DNA of 64,000 bases from positions 68,344,345-68,408,344 of the forward strand of contig CM037781.1 of the NCBI GenBank assembly GCA_021229015.1, given 5' to 3'. The notes under the pieces are model-generated. The model searched no databases. It saw only the letters and a program-made list of their open reading frames with translations, and was not told the DNA's origin. The position numbers and the translations under genes were made by a program. How positions within the stretch are numbered: the first letter of the stretch is position 1; the number at the start of each line of letters is the position of its first letter. Shown here piece after piece: positions 14,101-25,057 of the stretch. The stretch is from Solen grandis (lineage: Eukaryota; Mollusca; Bivalvia; Adapedonta; Solenidae).

Positions 14101-17100
14101 ATTTATTTGCTTGAATAAAACTTTTGAGAGATGATTTTTTGAACAAATAACGTCCTTTTAAGTTATGGACAAGGCAATAAAACTTCATCTTTAAGATTTA
14201 ATGCGGCAAAGACAAAGAGACAACGATGGAATATACCTATCTCATCATAAAAAGTACTTAAAAAGTAAAGACTGAAATACTGTCACAGAGACGTTAAACC
14301 CAGCAAACAAAAATACTTTAAAATAAAAAAGATAACCATAACGTAAACAAACCGGAAGTTTCTGGACATTTCCATTCCGGAAGTGACGACATAGCCAGAA
14401 GAGGGACAACATACGTAGAGGCGGGACCTTGGTACAACGGTATTCTAGACAACAAGAAAAGAGTTTATTATGTAAATGTCGAATAAAATTGTATGTTTTT
14501 TTAAGATATGACTCTGCAAATGGTATCTTCTCTAAATTCCAGTATGTTTGATATTGAGTTATGAAATAAAAATCAGCTGCAAACCATGTGTTTAATTATT
14601 GCTGTTACTATTATGGCTGTCAGTGTTTATTTGTTTGGAATGCTATGTTTTGATATAGAATTACAGACGAAAATGTTCAGCTATACTGTTTTATCCTATG
14701 GTGTGTACAAAACAAACCACACTCATGTGTAATTGACCAAAATATGGAACACTTTGCAAATGAAAAAAATACACACCGGATACCAATCGTGTTCTGCAGA
14801 AAGGTTGTTAATCCAGACAAAAACATTGTTGTACTGAGCAGTCGGGCCTTGTAGTTTTCGTCTGTCCGTGCGCATACAATATCAGCTACGAGGAGGGACG
14901 TTGAAAGACTATGGGACAAGGACATAAGGACTTGCTGGAATTTGATACATCAAATGAAAATGGGTCGCTGACTTAAATAAGTAGTTTAATTAAAATCATG
15001 TAATTTTATGATAATTATTCTCATTTTCTCTTTTGGAACAGCGAAACAACCGATTTCTTTTGAACATCAATCATTATTAATCATGTGTTTTATAATAATC
15101 AAACATGTTGGATACCGGTTAATAAAGACTTTAGTATAAACCATTTTTTTTCTAATTGACGATCACACAGTGAGGTGCACATCTTATATTTGTATACAAT
15201 CATTCTACAAACGTGAAAGATACTGTATCTATTATTTGAATAATTATGAGTTGGTTTTTACAGCCGATGACGGATCCCCAAAGAACACCAGACAGGTGTC
15301 GAGTTATATGTGGACCATTACTATCTGGGACCTGCTATCTAGAAGGTCCATGGAATAGATTGATCCACGAGAGCCCTGAAATTACTTGTGGAGTCGAAAT
15401 TTTTTATATAAGTGTGAACTTAAATCTTTGATTAGCACGCTGCTATATAGTTGGTTGGTTTCACATGACCGTTTGTCTCATAAACAATGTTTCATGTTCA
15501 TCTAAAAGCATTAGTTCATTTGCATATCTTGTGAGACTTAATGCCGCGACACTATATATCATGGCTGTACATATGATGCATATAAGAAACACGGAGATCA
15601 GGATATGGATAGAAAAGTAGTAACATTTGTCATTTTCCGGATAGTACAAAACGTGTAGAGATTTTTAGAATATTCAACCATCTTTACTTCTGTAGTCTTC
15701 AGTAAATATTGACGGATCTAGTCAGATTCTGTATGTGCCTTATGAGGGTTCAAATTATAACCTTTAGTCGAAATATCAGTATAGAGAAAGACTATTTGAA
15801 CCAAAAGATTAACGAACAATTTCTGTCTGCATCTTTCTGATCCTGTTCTATGGAGATTTAAGAAAAAATCTTGACTTGAAAGTAAAACTACGGAAGCGTA
15901 TTAGTGCCACATTGACACTTATTTTTTTTTTTTTTTTGACACTTTAAGCTGTAAAATTTACAGATGAATCTGTAAAATTTACAGTTTAAACTGTAAAATT
16001 CACACATTAATCTGTAAAATTCACACTTTTTTCTGTATATTTTACACATTAATCTGTAAAATTCACACTTTTTTCTGTAAATTTTACAGTTTAAACTGTA
16101 AATTTTACACTTTTTTCTGTAAAATTCAAACTTTTTTTCTGTACATTTTACAGTTTAATCTGTAAATTTTACACATTAATCTGTAAATTTTACACATTAA
16201 TCTGTAAAATTCACACTTTTTTCTGTAAATTTTACACATTTATCTGTAAAATTCACACTTTTTTACAGTTTAAACTGTAAATTTTACACATCAATCTGTA
16301 AAATTCACATTTTTTTCTGTAAAATTTACACATTAATCTGTAAAATTTACACATTAATCTGTAAGATTCATACATTTTTCTGTAAAATTCACACTTTTTT
16401 TCTGTAAAACTTGTTTCTTCTTTCTTTCTTTCCTGTATTTATTATACATATATGTTTTATGTATATGTTGTATGTATTTATATTTATATTTATTATAATA
16501 TATGATGTAGGTATATGTTGTACATATATTGTATGTATATGTTGTATGTACCGGTATATGTTGTAGGTATTGGTATATGTTATAGTATATATTAGGTATA
16601 TGTTATAGGTATATATTGTAGGTATATGTTATAGGTATATATTGTAGGTATATGTTGTAGGTATATATTGTAGGTATATGTTATAGGTATATATTGTAGT
16701 TATATGTTATAGGTATATATTGTAGGTATATGTTGTAGGTATATATTTAGGTATATGTTATAGTTATATATTGTAGGTATATGTTATAGGTATATATTGT
16801 AGGTATATGTTATAGGTATATATTGTAGGTATATGTTGTAGGTATATAGTGTGGGTATATGTTGTATGTTGTAGGTATATATTGTATGCACCGGTACCCA
16901 CTTAAGATAACCGCAAAAAAGTTATTTTGAGGATGCCCTTGTCATTAAACATCACCACTTGCAGAACTTAGCAAACGGTCTTTTATCAAAGAAAGAAAGA
17001 AAGAAAGAAAGAAAAAAAGAAAGAAAGAAAGAAAAAAAGAAAGCTCTAGTTGTGCTATTTTTTTTTCTGTCGTATCGATAACAACCTTTTCGGCACGACG

Positions 17101-18528
17101 GTCATGCCGATAAGGCTGCTTATCCGCATGACCGTCGTGCCGATAGTCACAGCCATTATTTAAACAGATTAATGTGTAAAATCTACAGAAAAAAGTGTGA
17201 TTTTTATAGATTAAAGTGTAAAATTTACAATTTAAACTGTAAAATTTACAGAAAAAAGTGTGAATTTTACAGAAAAAAGTGTGATTTTTACAGATTAAAG
17301 TGTAAAATGTACAGAAAAAAGTGTGAATTTTACAGAAAAAGTGTGAATTTTACAGACAAAAGTGTGAATTTTACAGACAAAAGTGTGAATTTTACAGATT
17401 AATGTGTAAAATTTACAGATTAAACTGCAAAATTTACAGAAAAAGTGTGAATTTTACAGAAAAACGTGTGAATTTTACAGAAAAACACGTGAATTTTACA
17501 GAAAAGTGTGAATTTTACAGATTCAAGTGAAAAATTTACAGAAAAAAAGTGTAAAATTTACAGATAAATATGTAAAATTTACAGAAAAAAGTGTGAACTT
17601 TACAGATTAATGTGTAAAATGTACAGAAAAAAGTGTAAATTTTACAGTTTAAACTGTAAAATTTACAGAAAAAAGTGTGAATTTTACAGATAAATGTACA
17701 AAATTTACAGGAAAAAGTGTAAATTTTACAGATTAATGTGTGAATTTTACAGTTTAAATTGTAAATTTTACAGATTATTCTGTAAATTTTACAGATTAAA
17801 GTGTCAAAAATAAAAAAGTAATAAGTGTCAATTTGGCACTAATATGCTTCCGTATAAAACAGAGGATATTTTTTCATATAAGATGACGGCTTCACACTCT
17901 GAGCGCTAGATCAACTTTTGTTTGGTTAGTGAGCCATTTCACGTTTTGTTCTTATAATTAATAAAACTACTGAGTATAAGAAGCGGTTTTAAAATTGATA
18001 ATTTTGTCATACCTGTTTCATAATGTCGTCATGAGAAATAAACATTATCTTTAATGGTTAGCCTGCAACGAGGTGAAATGAGGTAGGAATGTATACATAG
18101 TCATATAACATTCAGCATTGCTAGATATCAATGTCGTTGCAAGGGAAGGCTCGATGTGTATGATCATGCTTGCTTTTACCAGTTACCTACACATAATTAT
18201 GTGCTTTTTTGTGAAATAACACATTAAAGAGGTGACACAGTGGATTAAACATTTGAGAAGTGCAACATTTGATTACATCCCAAGTGGAGAAAAGTTAACT
18301 TGCTTGAATTGCAAACGCTATCGTCAGGTGAATCGGTGGGTTCTCGTGGACATCGTACTCAAAAAGTGTGTCATCTTCCGTGACAACGACGTCTACTGTT
18401 TTGTCTTGTCCTCCGTTCATGTTTTTGCCCCTATGTCCATCCTCTGTTACATCATTTAGAGACAATGATGTACGACCTGGTATGTTTTCTTTACCAAACT
18501 CGTCTGCAGTGAATCCTCGGTTCTCCAT
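8184..18528 (-). CDS. SLC23-type nucleobase/ascorbate transporter, 12 exons
   Basis: Exons from 5' to 3' on the minus strand: 18304-18528, 14777-14934, 14353-14444, 13434-13504, 12892-13073, 12310-12430, 11766-11922, 11202-11351, 10200-10303, 9206-9479, 8717-8812, 8184-8383. They total 1830 nt and join in phase into 609 residues. Eleven introns are seen; all but intron 1 start GT and all end AG. Intron 1 starts GCAAGT. Family marks: DENPP-like N-terminal segment, GIR.P..QGP, LP.WKCP, ARTDSR, a polyproline loop after SIGDYY, the NAT signature region (VNIGAVGITR, residues 411-420), SNLQFVDMNS.RN and DNT.PG. Exon 4 encodes an extracellular loop with N-S-S and N-A-S glycosylation sites. The product should be a 14-helix plasma-membrane sodium/ascorbate or nucleobase carrier. 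Changed motif residues (Q-Q for Q-H in TM1, D for E in TM8, V for P in the signature) leave the substrate open. Confidence 0.92.
12166..12254 (-). repeat. MITE-like repeat, family A, partial copy
   Basis: Contains inverted TTTTCGTGGGGTTTAATATTC … CTCCACGAAG … CAACGAAAATGAACGATTTC, matching the ends of the copies at 1797 and 24148. It lies in SLC23 intron 6. Confidence 0.5.
12672..12800 (+). repeat. tRNA-headed SINE fragment
   Basis: GGGCCTTCGTGACCGAGAAG (A-box region) and GGGTTTGATTCCAGG (B box) lie at tRNA-like spacing. The head resembles those at 3670 and 21908. It lies in SLC23 intron 5. Confidence 0.5.
13182..13268. repeat. short inverted-repeat element, copy 1
   Basis: GAGAGCGAA..TTGGCTA … TTAGCCTAGTTTCGCTCTC forms imperfect inverted arms around a short TA-rich loop. 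The right arm and its flank (CACCCTTCGAT.TGTAG) recur at 21720-21808. It is a MITE-like hairpin in SLC23 intron 4. Confidence 0.5.
14268..14315 (+). repeat. SINE 3' tail fragment
   Basis: GACTGAAATACTGTCACAGAGACGTTAAACCCAGCAAAC matches the tail of the SINEs at 3860 and 49722. Only the tail is preserved. It lies in SLC23 intron 2. Confidence 0.5.
16430..16890 (+). repeat. minisatellite of GTATATGTTGTAG/GTATATATTGTAG units
   Basis: The stretch consists of many tandem 12-13-bp units alternating 'ggtatatgttata' and 'ggtatatattgta'. It forms part of the spacer of the foldback element. Confidence 0.8.
17090..17143. repeat. GC-rich central hairpin of the foldback element
   Basis: Arms of 25 nt (17090-17114 and 17119-17143) pair with a single mismatch around the loop GCTG. 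It is strikingly GC-rich inside AT-rich repeats and sits near the element's centre of symmetry. Confidence 0.75.
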
Positions 18529-19664
18529 TGTCGTGTTCTCTTTTCAATGAAACACTGACATCAGCCTGAATATTTTCATTTTACTCAGTTAAATAGATAA
18601 ACTATTTTCGTATATGTTAGTCGGAATAAATATTTATCACATATCAACATTTCAAATCTAATCACCTGTATAACTGAAACTGTAAGAATGTGTTTATAAA
18701 ATTAAAATAATTATTGCCACATTCCGAGATAGACATATACTTGTAAAATAAATACTGATAAACTACTATTTCGTCGTAACAAGATTTCGTTCAGTCAGCA
18801 TTTAAGGACGTTCCAGCGGATTACCACCGATTTTAATTTTTTTTTTCGACAACCTCATTAATTTTGGGAAATATGTTAAAGGAAACTCCAAATGTATTGC
18901 TTCCTTTACTAAAATATGATTAAACGTTTATTTGTTATATGTTTAGTGTCCCAAAAGTTTTATGCAATTTTGACTAAAACTGTAACAAAGGTGGTGAGCT
19001 ATACATTTTTTACCATTTTCAGAAAGCCTTTATATAAGAGAATGAATCTAAAAACAATAAAGGAATTCTGCCCGAAAAATATATTTAAAATTTCTTAGCT
19101 TTAGGGTAGTTTTTGTATGTATATATTGTATATGTTTTGGTCCAGACACAATGACTTCTTTTAGCTCGCAGTGTATTTTCTATGCAAGTTCGGACGTTTT
19201 TTGTCACATGTAAATTATAGTGTGTTTTCTAAGTTAGAAATCATTCTATATTCTGAAAAAAAATATTTTGATATATAATTAAAGTAATAAGAATAAATCT
19301 TTCTAGTTTTTTAATGCTTTGATTTTTTTTTTTTATTTTTTTTTTTTTTTAGCAAACAGTGTTTTACCATATGCTTAAAACAGTGTGGCCATAACACGTG
19401 GTATATGACGTCATTTAAGGCTATCGCGAAAAGCATATTTGTATCGATTTAGAGGGAAAAATGGCTGTAAGTATTTTATTTCTTTAAATTCTAATGGTAT
19501 ATATACGGAAGCATAGAGGGGTAAGATAGCTCTTAATCGCCCACCTGAGAAAAATTTCCTTCATTGCCATTTATAACATAGTCATATTGAATAGAAACAC
19601 TCCATGCAGAAGTACAGCAAAATAATCGTAATTCCATACAAAACTGTACCTCTAGGATGGGACC

Positions 19665-19880
19665 AATTTTGTTTGTTTGTTGATTTGTACGGTTTAACGT
19701 CCCACCGACAGCATTTCAGTCATTTGGAGAAGATGTCTACTTGAGACAGATATAGTGCTGCCACACTGCAGTATCACGCCGTAGACATGTGACATGATAC
19801 CACACCCAGTCACATTATCCTGACACCGAGCCTACCAGTCCTGCAACTACCCTTATATGCTGATCGCTAAGCAAGGGAGC
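19665..19880 (-). repeat. SINE (reverse orientation)
   Basis: TTTGTTTGTTTGTTGATTTG, GTCCCACCGACAG.ATTTCAGTCAT, CTTGAGACAGATATAGTGCTG and GACATGATACCACACCCAGT are complementary to the SINE at 49600-49770, in the expected reversed order. Confidence 0.6.
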
Positions 19881-19892
19881 TATAACAATAGG

Positions 19893-20960
19893 GTCCAATT
19901 TTGACCCAAGATCCAGGATTTGAAAACTTGGTTCATGTCCACAAGGCTAGGTTACATACCAAATAACTAAATCCATGATCTTTCACCTTTCTGACACGAT
20001 ACTGTATAAGTCTATGTAAAAATCAAGTGAACCCTGGAGTGAGGCCAAGGGCCTCAGGGCCATGATATTAACAAACTTTGTAGATGTCCATTGAACCATG
20101 TTACATACCAAATATCTAAAATCCAGACCTTTTAGTTTCTGACAAGAAGATTTTTCTAGTTTTTCCTATTTAAGTCTATGTAAAATAATGGGACCCCTTT
20201 GGCGGGGCCAATTTTGACCCCAGTGCAATGATTTGAACAACTTAGTAGAGGTGCACTAGGCCATGTTACACACCAAATATATAATCTCCTGGCCTTGTGG
20301 TTTCAGGATTTCCTTTCAAAGCCTGTGTAAAATCAAGTAACCCCTGGCGCAGGGCTAATTTTGACCCAAGGGCCATGATTTGAACAAAATTGGTAGAGTT
20401 GAACTAGGCCATGTTACAGACCAAATATCTAATCAATTTCAAGGCCTTTTAGTTTCTGACAAGAAAATTTTCCTAGATTTCCAATTAAAGCTTATGTAAA
20501 ATCAAGTGACCCCTGGGGCGGGGCAAAATTTTACCCAGTATCATGAATTGAATAAACATGTTAGAAGTGCACTAGGCCATGTTACTCACCAAATGTCTAA
20601 GCACCAGGCTTTGTGGTTTCTGAAGAGATGATGTTTCTAGTTTTTCCTATGTAAGTCTATGTAAAATCAAATTATCCCTGGGGCGGGCCCAATTTTGACC
20701 CCAGGGTCATGATTTGAAAACAAACTTAGTAGAGGTCCATAAGACAATCCCACATACCAAATATCTATGCTCAAAAGATTATTAAAGGTTTCACTTATAA
20801 ATCTATTTATAGCTCCTGTGACCCAGATATGCAATGGACCGGAACCATTTGAACAACCTTACTAGAGCAACATCACAGGCAAGTTTCATTAAATTTGGCT
20901 TTGTTGTTTCAGAAAAGTTGTCGTTTGAAACAATTTGTGGACGACTGACGGATGGACGAC
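19893..20960 (+). repeat. tandem array of a ~155-bp unit, about 6.5 copies
   Basis: The unit is marked by CCAATTTTGACCC, ATGATTTGAACAA, TAGAGGTGCACTAGGCCATGTTACATACCAAATATCTAA (described as a motif order), GGCCTT..GGTTTC and TATGTAAAATCAAGTGACCCCTGG. Units start near 19893, 20040, 20206, 20356, 20525, 20690 and 20840. Copies have diverged visibly. The array ends with the directional GGACGACTGACGGATGGACG tail before 20990. Confidence 0.7.
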
Positions 20961-21002
20961 GGACATCCATTGATTCTTAAAGCTCACTTGAAACGAAAAA
21001 CG

Positions 21003-21260
21003 AAGTTATCTCGTGGCCACGAAATAGTAAAAAAAATTAAAAAAAAAAAAAAAAAAAAATAAAAAAACGAAAAAAAAAGTTACCTCGTGGCCACGAGATA
21101 ATAGAAATAAAAAAAAAAACAATGAAAAATAAAAAGTAAAAAGAAAAAGACAAAAAAGAGAAGATATTAAGTCGTTCCCTCGACATGCCATCGTACAATT
21201 CATGGCCACGACATAGGAGCCAGAATTTCACTGGATCACTTTCTCGTAGCCACGAGATAA
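21003..21260. repeat. four copies of a TTATCTCGTGGCCACGAGATAA-type palindrome
   Basis: Near-palindromes lie at about 21005, 21079, 21199 and 21239. The first two are separated by A-runs. The core CTCGTGGCCACGAG is self-complementary. The role is unknown; it could be a protein-binding or repeat-end sequence. Confidence 0.65.
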
Positions 21261-21719
21261 CCTTTTTTGATTTTTTTTTCAACTTTTTGTCTTTGGTTTT
21301 TTTTGGTTTTTTTTGTTTTTTTTTTTTTAAATTTCTCCTCTATGCTTCCGTATATATAGCGCATGCGCCCTACACATACATGTACGTCCCAAAGAATCTT
21401 TTTTCAGATGTACATTTATCCTAATATTCGGGAAGATCTTCCGAGTTGTAGTTTTCCCGTATGTTATGAATTATTCAGAAAATTATAATAAAGAAAAAAA
21501 TGGCATCTCGCCGATATTTAAGCAGTAAAATGTTCCACTGTTAAGACGACACTTAAAGAAAGCTTATTATTAGATAACCTTAGGATAAAATTCCAAATGG
21601 TGAAAAAGGTATAAATACATGTAGAAAATGTGCAACTTACTTGTAGCAAGCAAATAGTCCTCTGTAAAGCATATGAAGTATACAAGTACATCTAAGGTTG
21701 TTGATCGATTCACACGCAT

Positions 21720-21808
21720 CTAGGTATAGGAGCAAGATAAAGGAGCGAAACTAGGCTAATGTTTTATATGTACTTAGCCTAGTTTCGCTCTCACCCCTCG
21801 ATATGTAG
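21720..21808. repeat. short inverted-repeat element, copy 2
   Basis: GAGCGAAACTAGGCTAA and TTAGCCTAGTTTCGCTC are perfect inverted arms of 17 nt around a 14-nt loop. The right flank matches the element at 13182-13268. Confidence 0.6.
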
Positions 21809-21907
21809 AAGTATTTTCGCAATATGATAGCATTCAAGATGGCATATTGAAAAGATGGGGTGCAGTTGTTGTTTTTTCATGTCAATGAGTATTTATATGG
21901 GTATTAT

Positions 21908-21990
21908 ATGGGTTCCTGTGACCGAGTAGCTAGAACCACTTGCATTAGAACCGCAGAATTGCTAATTTCATTCGAATGTTGACTGCGATT
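21908..21990 (+). repeat. tRNA-headed SINE fragment
   Basis: GGGTTCCTGTGACCGAGTAG resembles the A-box region of the SINE heads at 3670 and 12674. The B box is degraded. Confidence 0.35.
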
Positions 21991-22989
21991 TGTTTGTCCC
22001 TCTGTACATTATATTGAACATGCTAAGGAATGGAATCTAAAATCACTTGATTAGGGAGATCGTAAGTTTATACAGATGTATGCTACCATCATAATAAATG
22101 CACGGTTCGATCAGTCTGATATTCAATTAACATATGGAATTAACCAAAATGCCCCGAAGTAATATAACGCGAAATATCAACAATATGTACATCTCTAGTG
22201 TCTACTCCACTATCAACTTCCGGTTGCTTTTTCGGCGATTTTGTTTTGATGACGTAAAACGTAAAAAATCTACACAACCTGTCGATGTCCAATCAGATCT
22301 CTCGATTTAAAATCTCCCCCAAATACCGGAAGTTGATAGTGGATCAGACTTATACAGGTGTACAAACGGTTACTATTCGCTTTATAACTTAATTAAGGTG
22401 ATTCGTCATACAATGTGTTAAGTGTATATCAGACTGATCGTATGATGGTAGCATACATTTGTACAAATTTTGACCTTCGCATTCAAGTGATGTCAGATTC
22501 CGTTCCTTACATGTTTTAATATACAATATCGGAGAACAAAAAAAAGTACATATTTTGATAATCAAGTCCAATGAATTTTCTAGTTCAGGGGATTGAACGT
22601 CAGTCACTTTATATTCGGATTGCCCGATGTCAGGATAATGTACTTTGATGAGGTATCATACCACATAGCTATCGCGAAATATATCACAAAAATGAGGTAT
22701 TCGCATTTTGAGCCTACAATAATAAACTTTGGCTCGTTTGGGTCCAAACACTGCATGGATTATTACACAAAAAACTATCTTCATACTTTTTCAAAATATC
22801 ATCTTACTTGTGTGACCTAGATTACAAATTATGGTGTATTTACTGTATACAATCTCCGTATATTTAAAGTAAATCGGCCTCGATTATTCATAAAACTGGC
22901 TGCAACCCCATTCAAGACTGGCTTAAGATTTATCAATGATATACAAAGATATCTCATATTTATTTCGTGTTACTCGTACACGTAATACC

Positions 22990-23530
22990 GCATAGGGGTT
23001 TTGTATGTACGGAAAGAAAGGCGTTACTAAGTACGAGGATGTTATGAGCGTGAGATTATTGTGAGTATAAGAGAAGCACGATTGTTGTAAGTAAAAAAAA
23101 AGAATAACATTATTGTGAGTGCGAGATGTTTGTGAGAGCAGAAAAACGGGGATAATTGTGTCGATCGATCTTATTGTGAAAAAAGAAACAGCGTGAGCAT
23201 TGTAAGTACAAGAAACCCTGGGGTACATAAACAATGGGAGTATTGTAGGTACGATCTTATTTAGAAAGAAACAGCGTGAGCATTGTAGTACAGAAACCCT
23301 TGGGTACATAAACAATGGGAGTATTGTAGGTACGATCTATTGTAAGAAAAGAAACAGCGTGAGCATTGTAAGTACGAGAAACCCTTTGGGTACATGAACA
23401 TGTATGTAGTGTGAGCATTGTAAGTACGAGAAACCCTTGGGTACATGAACAATGGGAGTATTTAGGTAAGATTTTATTGTGCAGCAGAAAGCGTGAGCTT
23501 GTAAGTACGAGAAACTGACATGAACATGGG
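22990..23530 (+). repeat. tandem repeat, unit about 80-90 bp, decaying towards the left
   Basis: Repeated order: CAGCGTGAGCATTGTAAGTACGAGAAACCC, GGGTACATAAACAATGGGAGTATTGTAGGTACGATCT and TTGTAAGAAAAGAAA (described as a motif order). About five clear units lie between 23190 and 23520, and looser GTGAG/GTAAGTA units extend back to 22990. The minus strand reads open across several units only because the unit lacks stops in that frame. Confidence 0.7.
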
Positions 23531-24147
23531 ATATTCTAAAAGTAAAGGAACGTTAGTACTTCAAAATGAATATTAAACCCTGTTACTTGGATACATACAG
23601 AATGCCATCGTCGGATATCAATGATCAATAGCCTTAAGTTTGTTTTTAGAGTGTGTCACATAACGCTATTTTAATGGTTCAAACACGTTATTTAACCAAC
23701 CATAAATGTCGTATTATACAGTTGTTTCTCTCGTTATTTCTTAACATGATTTAAGCCTAAGAGTATTCCCTTCATAAAACACATTTCCATTGGTCCATGT
23801 ACTAGTCAACGGCAACGGTAAAACGACGTATGCTTGCCTATTTTCTCTCGGTTTTATGTCAATAGGTCAACTGTATATTTCAGTATTATACCCTATTTCA
23901 ACCACTGCAGTGTGTCAACCAATACTTTTGCCTTTCTTCACTTATTCTTAATTAGGTCATTGAATAAAGCGTCGTATGTTATGTAACCATATAATCCCAA
24001 GTATTGTAATTTAATCAGGTCGAACATATTATCCGTATGTAGTGGTTTTAAATGAAGATACTATAATATATAGCCATCTAAATGTTTTTATAAGTGTTTC
24101 ATCATTGCTTACTTATGCTACTTGGATGTAAACGGGGTGCAGGATAC

Positions 24148-24362
24148 GATACTGTGAAATCATTAATTTTCGTGGAATACTAATTGTCGTCGATTTCGTG
24201 GAGAGTTTTATCCACGAATATTAATCCCCGCGAAAATTTGTCTTTTATATAGACCTCACGTGTTCATAGAATATAGATCCACGAATAAATGTACCCACGA
24301 AATTCCCTTACAAAATCCCTGAAATTTAATGTCAACGAAAATTATGATTAAATTTTCATGAA
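24148..24362 (+). repeat. MITE-like repeat, family A copy 2
   Basis: TACTGTGAAATCATTAATTT at the left and AATTTAATGTCAACGAAAAT at the right, with repeated CACGAA/TTCGTGG motifs inside. It aligns along its length with 1797-2013. Confidence 0.65.
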
Positions 24363-24369
24363 AAAAAAG

Positions 24370-24800
24370 AAATATAAAATAACATTGACATATTGTAAAC
24401 AGACACAAATAGTATATAATGTGCAAATATCTGCTGTAAAATAACAGTTAAACACATTGAAAATGTTGATCAAATTACGCAATTAAGTATTTTGGGTGGA
24501 TGTCAAACTACTCTCATTGTTTACATTTTGCATTGGCGAGTACTCCCAAGACGGTCTGTAATCGAAGATAATTTGAGTTTGAAAAACCGTCGTCGATCAC
24601 AATTTGTTAATCTGCTACGTCATCAATTTATGCACTCGTGATAGTTAACGGACTCAGACGGAATGTCTATGGAAAACTGACGAGGATATGAGGAATATGC
24701 AAATTGGTTATTTTTGTAAACAATGCATTGTAGTGACTCAATGATTATGTACAGGTTGCATCTCGTAACAAATTTGTAGCACACAGTTTGCTTTTCTGTC
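24370..24800 (+). repeat. dispersed repeat family B, copy 1
   Basis: Shares with 45800-46110 and 63590-63870 the ordered motifs AATATAAAATAACATTGACA, GTGCAAATATCTGCTGTAAA, GTTGATCAAATTACGCAA, GTATTTTGGGTGGATGTCAA, TTTACATTTTGCATTGGCG and AGACGGTCTGTAATCGAA. Further matches reach CATCTCGTAACAAATTTGTA near 24760. All three copies have the same orientation. No coding frame. Confidence 0.65.
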
Positions 24801-25057
24801 CGAAAAATATACACAGCTTTTTTGAAGCCTTTAAATAAGTGAATATTATCATATAGCAAATGATTATATAGTAATACTTTAACAATGAAAATTATATGTT
24901 GCATGTAAAATAATTACTATAACAGGATAGCATTTAACAAAATACATTTGTAATATATCCAGTGAAAGCATTAAACAGTTATTTACACATCTTTAGAATG
25001 ACTCCGTATGCTGCCAAACTATATAGTTTTGATAAATATATTGATTTTCCAGAGGGA

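Larger units (their letters stand above)
15889..17854. mobile_element. foldback transposable element in SLC23 intron 1
   Basis: The ends are inverted copies: TACGGAAGCGTATTAGTGCC at the left and GGCACTAATATGCTTCCGTA at the right. The element is flanked on both sides by TAAAAC (15883-15888 and 17855-17860), a 6-bp target duplication. Inside the ends are two facing arrays of a ~21-bp AT-rich unit (CTGTAAAATTCACACTTTTT and its complement), at about 15948-16408 and 17165-17810. Together they make very long terminal inverted repeats. The spacer has a TATATGTTGTAGG minisatellite (about 16430-16890), GAAA repeats and a central GC-rich hairpin (17090-17143). No transposase frame is visible, so it is non-autonomous. 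This is the classic architecture of foldback elements. Confidence 0.85.
19504..21352. mobile_element. non-autonomous element with TACGGAAGC ends
   Basis: The left end TACGGAAGCATAGAGG and right end CCTCTATGCTTCCGTA are inverted copies. Both are flanked by TATATA (19498-19503 and 21353-21358). The terminal nonamer and 6-bp duplication match the foldback element at 15889-17854, so the same transposase probably moved both. Internally it holds a reverse SINE, a ~155-bp tandem array and four copies of a CTCGTGGCCACGAG palindrome. No coding frame is visible. The TATATA duplication is low-complexity and weaker evidence than TAAAAC. Confidence 0.65.

Noticed and set aside
17172..17402. Open frame with repeated KKC-FYR-like peptide
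   Set aside because: It is a by-product of the 21-bp AT repeats in the right arm of the foldback element; the unit length is a multiple of three and lacks stops in that frame.
15948..17810. CRISPR-like regular repeat array
   Set aside because: Units are contiguous without unique spacers, the two arrays are inverted, and the DNA is eukaryotic.
21006..21424. Phe-rich membrane-like open frames on both strands
   Set aside because: They are translations of poly-T/poly-A runs in the TACGGAAGC-ended element.
22923..23452. Minus-strand open frames with repeated MFMYPRVS…YNAHAVSF peptide
   Set aside because: They read through the ~85-bp tandem array; the frame changes between units and no start or splice context supports a gene.
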